Source: S34-282 sp034422075 (lineage in GTDB: Bacteria > Chloroflexota > Dehalococcoidia > Lucifugimonadales > Australimonadaceae). Taken from it: 26,951 bases of DNA. The stretch is taken from the NCBI GenBank assembly GCA_034422075.1, contig DAOUJX010000026.1:1-26951 (forward strand), read 5' to 3'. The notes beneath the pieces were generated by a model. It did no database searches. It had not been told where the DNA came from and worked only from the letters and a program-made list of their open reading frames with translations. The position numbers and the translations under genes are program-made. This document shows, in pieces, positions 23,053-26,951 of this stretch; the first letter of the stretch is position 1, and each line of letters starts with the position of its first letter.

Positions 23053-26000
23053 GTGAAATTCAGAAGTAGATTCGCGGTAGTCGGCACGCTCCTAGCAGTG
23101 GCGCTCGCCCTGCTTACCGTGTTGCCGGCCTTGGCGCTCGACTCAACGAGGACGGCGAGTGGTGGCGGTGTTACGCTCACCGTCTCCGTACACGAGAGCG
23201 ATGCGACCAGCCCCGATACGACCAATGCACAAGACACCAGGGTGCTGAACCCCGGTGGCGGGGTGACGGTCTGGGTGGCTGGAAGCAGCAAGGACAATGC
23301 TTACAACTTGGTGAGGGTTGCAATCGCAGCCGATGCAGGGAATTCCCTCGGCACCGTGGTGCCGGTTGCGGCAAATGCTGCAACGCAGGGCTATGGAGTG
23401 AGCGTAACCAACGCGTCTTCCCGGCAGTCCCTCCAGATCAAACGGCAGCGAATGACTACGGGTGGTGCCCTCCTCTACACCGATGGGGAGAGCGTAGGCA
23501 CGTGGGACCAATTCATTGACCCATCCGTCGCTGCTCCGCTTACGTATCTTGGTCCAGCCGACCCCGGCACAGGCAATGATCCTGCAGAGATCACCATTCG
23601 CCGTGCCATGGAGACCGTGGACGGCCGGTTGCCCATCGATGACACTACAGCCAATGCCACGTTCTTTGTCGTTGGATCAGGCAGCGCTGCGCCAGTAGGC
23701 GCCCACGGTGAGGGCGCGGCAAACACAACTACAGTCACGCGGGCTGCTGACGCTACTACCACAACGCAGGCTACGGATCTGTCCTCGGCCCTCGCTACTC
23801 CAAACATGTACTTCTTGGTCACCACCAACAACGACGAGATCGCCGTCACGGCAAGAGGAACCGTAGCAATCGGCGGCGCCACCGCAACGGATTTCACTGT
23901 CGGCAATGACTTCACGCTGAAGGTGGACTCGCGAGGGCCGGACATTGCGGGTATTGCGCCGGTAGGCGGCACCAACCAGTCGAGCGACTCGGCGTTGTTT
24001 GGCGCAACCTTCACTGACCCCGGCTCGGGGCTCATCGATGATGGGGAGCGGGCTTCGTACACTGGTCCAGGAACCACCCAGGCCGTCGCGCCCGACGCTG
24101 ACACCGACGACATCACCAAGGGCGAGCCTTTGTCGGTGGTAGGCGGAGCTACTCGGGACATCAACATCCATGTCGCCAAGGTAGTCTCCCCGACCAGCAA
24201 GCCAACGGCTGCGTTCGAGTTTGCCGCCGCTACCGATATCACCTCTAAGGGCAGCAGTTCGTGGCGGCCGGTCACGGACGGATTTAGCGTCTCCATCTCG
24301 GAGAGCCCGTTGGGGGCCACCAGCAGCGGAGGCGTGGTCTACTATGCCTTCCTTGCCAAGGACCGCGTCGGTAACGTCTCGATAAGCGGTCTGGGCGGCC
24401 CCAACGAGATGGATAACCACAGCCTCATCATTGACCGGTCGCCGCCAGTGATCAGCAGCGCGCTTGCCGGCAAGGGCTACCCCTCGTCTTCGACTCCGAC
24501 GGTAGACAGCAACGACCTGAAGTCCATCAAGGTAGTCTTCAGCGGCGGCATTGCTAACAATGCAGTCGAGACGCTGGACACCGACACGATCGAGGCCTCT
24601 GACTTCAGTGTCACGGGGGCTGACGGTGCCGAAATGGAAGTGGTGGGGGTCAACACCTCGCCGGTGTCCGCCCCCACGGACGCGAATCCTGATGCGACGG
24701 TGAACAACATCGTCTACCTTGAGCTCGCAAACGACCTGCCGCCGGCTGCCACGCCGAGGGTCTCGGTTGTCGGTTCGATATCCGACTTGGCCGGCAACAG
24801 GGTTGGAGCAGGCTCGTCTGGTGGCACGATCGTGGCGACGGACAAGACTTCGCCCGTATTCTCGATTAGTGCGGTGGGCAGCGTGACCGACCGTGTGGCG
24901 GCGACGGGCAAGCGCGACGGGCAGATCACCATCAGGGTGGCTGCCAATGAGGCGCTCCGCAACGTGCCTGCGCTTCAGGTCGCCAGCTTGGTCCTTGATG
25001 GCACCGCCATCGAGGTGGGCAGCCGCAACGTCCTCAGCAAAGGCCTCAGCGCTGTTCAGGGCGTGGCAAACACGTGGGAGTTGACCACCGGGCTGACACC
25101 ATCGACGGGGGAGGGGCTCTACGCTGTCTATGTGACAGGCGATGACAGGTCGCCGGTTCCCAACGAGGGAGGCGCGGCTGCCCCGGTAGTAGGGTTTGAA
25201 CTTGATGCTGACGCCAGGGCGAAGTTGACACTGTTCGAGATCGACAACAGCCTCAGCCTAGCGGATGGAACCACCGAGAAGGACTTCGTTCTGACGCCGA
25301 GCCCTTCGGCAGGCAAGACGCAAAGCATCAACCCGTTCATCCGCGTCAACTTCGGCGAGGCCAGTGAGTACGCGCTGGACACGCACAAGAGCGTGACGCT
25401 TACCAAGCTCGTGCTGCGAGACGCTAACTCCGATGAGACTGACCTGCTTGGCACGGAAGGTACGGTTGACACAGACTCCTTCCTCGTCAGCCTCAGCGAC
25501 CTCGCGCTCGGCAAGTACACGCTGGTCGTGAACGGCACGGACGAGCTGGGCAACACGATGGAGAGGAGCGCGACGTTCGACTTTGAGGTCATACAGCGAC
25601 CGGCGCACTCGGTCAGCCTGTGGCCGGGTAACAACCTGGTCTCAGTGCCGGGCGAGCCGGTAGACCCGTCGATTGACGAGGTGCTGCCGTCGTCGCACCC
25701 GGCGACCGCGGTGCTGGCGTACGACCCAACCAGCCCGGTAGGACCGTGGCTGGCGGCGACCCGCGATGCAGGCGGAACGTGGAGCGGTCCTCTGACCGAA
25801 ATCAACCAGGGCAGGGGTTACTGGGTCGATACCACAACCTTTGCTCCTCTGAAGGTACAACTGCGCGAGCGCGGGAGTGGCGAAGTTCCGCCGACTTTCC
25901 AAATCACCGCAGGCTGGAACCTCATCGGTGTGGTCGCTGCATCCAATGATGCGCTGAATGAATCGGTGGCCGCCAAGGACTACCTCGCCAGCATCAACTG

Positions 26001-26187
26001 GTCGGTGGCCTACACCTACAACACCGGTTCCAACGACTGGACAAAGATCACTAAGACCACCACGGAGCCGACGCCAGGCGCTGATAAGACGCTAGGCACC
26101 GACGACGACGGAACGCAGCCTTCCCAGTTGACGCCGGGCCAGGGTGTCTGGGTCTGGGCAGAGAGCGCGGACGTGCTAGCGCCGTAA
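23053..26187 (+). CDS. Large secreted surface protein with Ig-like and C-terminal GWNLI-type repeats
   Basis: The 1044-residue protein starts at GTG 23053 after AAGGGGG. It has a Sec signal peptide: basic MKFRSR, a hydrophobic core, and likely cleavage after LPALA at 28. The body is rich in Thr, Ser, Ala, Asp and Gly, with repeated beta-type segments including IIDRSPPVISS, SISDLAGNRVGAG and TDKTSPVFSIS, which resemble bacterial Ig-like modules separated by short linkers. The last about 190 residues hold two related units, LWPGNNLVSVPGEPVDPSID to GRGYWVDTT and TAGWNLIGVVAAS to GQGVWVWAES. No LPXTG, transmembrane tail or SLH domain is seen; the terminal repeats may anchor it or form part of an S-layer. 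GC is lower than in neighbouring genes. A paralogue lies convergently at the window edge. Confidence 0.9.
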   Translation: MKFRSRFAVVGTLLAVALALLTVLPALALDSTRTASGGGVTLTVSVHESDATSPDTTNAQDTRVLNPGGGVTVWVAGSSKDNAYNLVRVAIAADAGNSLGTVVPVAANAATQGYGVSVTNASSRQSLQIKRQRMTTGGALLYTDGESVGTWDQFIDPSVAAPLTYLGPADPGTGNDPAEITIRRAMETVDGRLPIDDTTANATFFVVGSGSAAPVGAHGEGAANTTTVTRAADATTTTQATDLSSALATPNMYFLVTTNNDEIAVTARGTVAIGGATATDFTVGNDFTLKVDSRGPDIAGIAPVGGTNQSSDSALFGATFTDPGSGLIDDGERASYTGPGTTQAVAPDADTDDITKGEPLSVVGGATRDINIHVAKVVSPTSKPTAAFEFAAATDITSKGSSSWRPVTDGFSVSISESPLGATSSGGVVYYAFLAKDRVGNVSISGLGGPNEMDNHSLIIDRSPPVISSALAGKGYPSSSTPTVDSNDLKSIKVVFSGGIANNAVETLDTDTIEASDFSVTGADGAEMEVVGVNTSPVSAPTDANPDATVNNIVYLELANDLPPAATPRVSVVGSISDLAGNRVGAGSSGGTIVATDKTSPVFSISAVGSVTDRVAATGKRDGQITIRVAANEALRNVPALQVASLVLDGTAIEVGSRNVLSKGLSAVQGVANTWELTTGLTPSTGEGLYAVYVTGDDRSPVPNEGGAAAPVVGFELDADARAKLTLFEIDNSLSLADGTTEKDFVLTPSPSAGKTQSINPFIRVNFGEASEYALDTHKSVTLTKLVLRDANSDETDLLGTEGTVDTDSFLVSLSDLALGKYTLVVNGTDELGNTMERSATFDFEVIQRPAHSVSLWPGNNLVSVPGEPVDPSIDEVLPSSHPATAVLAYDPTSPVGPWLAATRDAGGTWSGPLTEINQGRGYWVDTTTFAPLKVQLRERGSGEVPPTFQITAGWNLIGVVAASNDALNESVAAKDYLASINWSVAYTYNTGSNDWTKITKTTTEPTPGADKTLGTDDDGTQPSQLTPGQGVWVWAESADVLAP

Positions 26188-26268
26188 GGCACGCGCACGG
26201 GCGTACTCACAGCCCGAACAAAGCAACCCAACGGGCCCCCCTCCGCCAGAGGGGGGCCCGAGCTTTTG
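26161..26268 (+). repeat. 108-bp inverted repeat, left arm
   Basis: Covers the last codons of the surface protein, its stop, a short 3' UTR and the terminator. The reverse complement of 26839-26946 matches it at about 104 of 108 positions without gaps. Three of the differences cluster in the 3' UTR near 26214-26219. Confidence 0.95.
26232..26265 (+). terminator. Strong intrinsic terminator of the surface-protein gene
   Basis: CGGGCCCCCCTC (26232-26243) and GAGGGGGGCCCG (26249-26260) form a perfect 12-bp stem with a 5-base loop CGCCA, followed by AGCTTTT. It lies 45 bases after the stop codon. An identical inverted copy ends the facing gene. Confidence 0.93.
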
Positions 26269-26319
26269 GGGGCAAAGCGCGTGCGATGCTCTGCATGACA
26301 CATTGGAGCAGGGCGTGCG

Positions 26320-26382
26320 ATGGATTCCCCGGAACGGATGGAGAGGTTGGCTCGGATGGTCTGCGACCTGAGATGCGTCTGA
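26320..26382 (+). CDS. Short ORF, possible 5' part of a split small helical protein
   Basis: ATG 26320 opens a 20-codon frame (MDSPERMERLARMVCDLRCV) closing at TGA 26380-26382, which overlaps the next ATG as TGATG. Together the two frames resemble one small charged, coiled-coil-like protein of the 'SPERMERLxR...' type split by a frameshift. They lie between the inverted repeat arms. No family is assigned. Confidence 0.3.
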   Translation: MDSPERMERLARMVCDLRCV

Positions 26383-26504
26383 TGGACGAGAATCAGGCGG
26401 AGCGCGACCAGTGGCTGCTGGGGCGCGAGGAGCGCATCCGCGAACGTATCGCGTCGGTGACGGAGATGCAGGCGGACATCGTGCGCCTCAATGCCGCCCC
26501 ATAG
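26382..26504 (+). CDS. Short ORF, possible 3' part of a split small helical protein
   Basis: The 40-residue frame from ATG 26382 reads MDENQAERDQWLLGREERIR, then ERIASVTEMQADIVRLNAAP. It is rich in Glu and Arg with heptad-like Leu/Ile spacing, so it is probably helical. It is coupled to the preceding 20-codon frame by TGATG. An in-frame ATG also exists at 26373. Either a genuine small protein or the remnant of a frameshifted one. Confidence 0.35.
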   Translation: MDENQAERDQWLLGREERIRERIASVTEMQADIVRLNAAP

Positions 26505-26521
26505 CGCCGCTTCCCCTCCTC

Positions 26522-26546
26522 CGTCAATCCCGCGAAGGCGGGAACC
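26522..26546. repeat. REP-like palindromic repeat, copy 1
   Basis: CGTCAATCCCGCGAAGGCGGG is built on a hairpin CCCGC-GAAG-GCGGG (26529-26542). It resembles the widespread GTCATTCCCGCGAAGGCGGG-type element found dispersed in many bacterial genomes. A degenerate copy lies at 26802-26829. Confidence 0.6.
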
Positions 26547-26741
26547 CCCTAGCCCCGAATACTCCCGCGCCGCACCGCAACCTGCGCGAACAGCGTGAAG
26601 GGGGCGGCAAAGCCGACGATGAGCAGTGTGTCGCGGAGGACTCCACTACCGGACGCCACCTGGTCAATGAGGGTTGTTCGCTGTACCGCCGCCTGCATCC
26701 GAAACCTTCTAGGTGATGGAGTCCACAACGAAGGTCCCTCT

Positions 26742-26776
26742 CCACTCCCTCTCCCATTGGACGAGAGTGGGAGTGG
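26742..26776. repeat. Interrupted hairpin repeat
   Basis: CCACTCCC (26742-26749) pairs perfectly with GGGAGTGG (26769-26776); inside it TCTC (26750-26753) pairs with GAGA (26763-26766). It is related in sequence to the hairpin after rplT, so both are probably copies of a dispersed palindrome. Confidence 0.55.
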
Positions 26777-26801
26777 AAGCGCCGCTCGCTTGGTCCTTAT
26801 C

Positions 26802-26829
26802 CGTCATTCCTGCGAATGCTGAAATGACG
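26802..26829. repeat. REP-like palindromic repeat, copy 2 (degenerate)
   Basis: CGTCATT (26802-26808) and AATGACG (26823-26829) are inverted ends around a degenerate centre CCTGCGAATGCTG. It has the same outline as the element at 26522. Confidence 0.6.
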
Positions 26830-26838
26830 AATGGGGGG

Positions 26839-26946
26839 CAAAAGCTCGGGCCCCCCTCTGGCGGAGGGGGGCCCGTTGGGTTGCTCTGCTTGGGCTGTGA
26901 GTGCGCCCGTGCGCGTGCCTTACGGCGCTAGCACGTCCGCGCTCTC
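26839..26946 (-). repeat. 108-bp inverted repeat, right arm
   Basis: Reverse-complement partner of 26161-26268. It contains the last codons of a facing paralogue, its 3' UTR and its terminator. Together the arms bracket about 570 bp. Confidence 0.95.
26842..26875 (-). terminator. Intrinsic terminator of the facing surface-protein paralogue
   Basis: On the minus strand a 12-bp stem (26875-26864 with 26858-26847), 5-base loop, then AGCTTTT. It is an exact inverted copy of the terminator at 26232-26265. Confidence 0.92.
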
Positions 26947-26951
26947 CAGCC
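26920..26951 (-). CDS. 3' end of a second surface protein (partial, convergent)
   Basis: Reading leftward from the window edge, the minus strand encodes LESADVLAP followed by TAA (26922-26920), preceded by a partial codon ending GG that fits Trp. The surface protein at 23053-26187 ends WAESADVLAP, so only one residue differs in the visible tail. This is therefore the C-terminus of a paralogue transcribed toward it. Its full size is not visible. Confidence 0.85.
   Translation of the reverse strand, partial: LESADVLAP

Noticed and set aside
26524..26757. 77-codon minus-strand frame between the inverted repeat arms
   Set aside because: Runs through palindromic repeats, low-complexity Arg/Ser/Cys sequence, no ribosome binding site.

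Overview
This 27 kb window is high-GC bacterial chromosome, densely coded except for one decayed accessory stretch and the right edge. I see no rRNA, tRNA, CRISPR array or intact transposase. The housekeeping genes are ordinary bacterial ones. A large secreted protein ending in tandem 'GWNLI...GYWV' repeats, a GH3-type adenylating enzyme, frequent GTG/TTG starts and many VapC remnants suggest a Chloroflexota (Dehalococcoidia-like) bacterium. That placement is inference, not proof.

Layout. (1) 1-1010: the end of an unrecognised gene and a TIM-barrel amidohydrolase. (2) 1077-4587: a toxin-antitoxin graveyard. One intact vapBC pair with a clear promoter/operator lies between two ruined PIN toxins, one still preceded by an intact Phd/YefM antitoxin; imperfect repeats and gene-poor DNA follow. 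(3) 8229-4588, minus strand: a tightly coupled three-gene operon of membrane fatty-acid hydroxylase/sterol desaturase, GH3-type acyl-adenylating enzyme and enolase-superfamily epimerase-like enzyme. (4) 13312-8331, minus strand: greA-lysS-serS and an M16 peptidase, with a decayed tandem copy of the serS 3' end between the last two. (5) 13388-20753, plus strand: tandem UspA protein, then rdgB-moaA-rnhA-moaC and pheT-moeA, which interleave molybdenum cofactor genes with nucleotide hygiene, RNase H and a tRNA synthetase subunit. (6) 20785-22535: a small unknown gene, then infC-rpmI-rplT, with infC apparently starting at AUA. (7) 22842-26951: a secreted surface protein of 1044 residues facing the 3' end of a paralogue on the other strand. 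The two genes share a 108-bp inverted repeat containing the last codons, the 3' UTR and a strong terminator.

The best candidate for an undescribed system is the desaturase-GH3-epimerase operon. The three families could in principle make, conjugate and stereochemically edit N-acyl amino acids or a related lipid amide. The family calls are well supported by motifs; the pathway is a hypothesis. Other points of interest are the non-canonical infC start, a GreA lacking a usual catalytic loop aspartate, the serS duplication, a possibly leaderless rdgB mRNA, and the convergent surface-protein paralogues.
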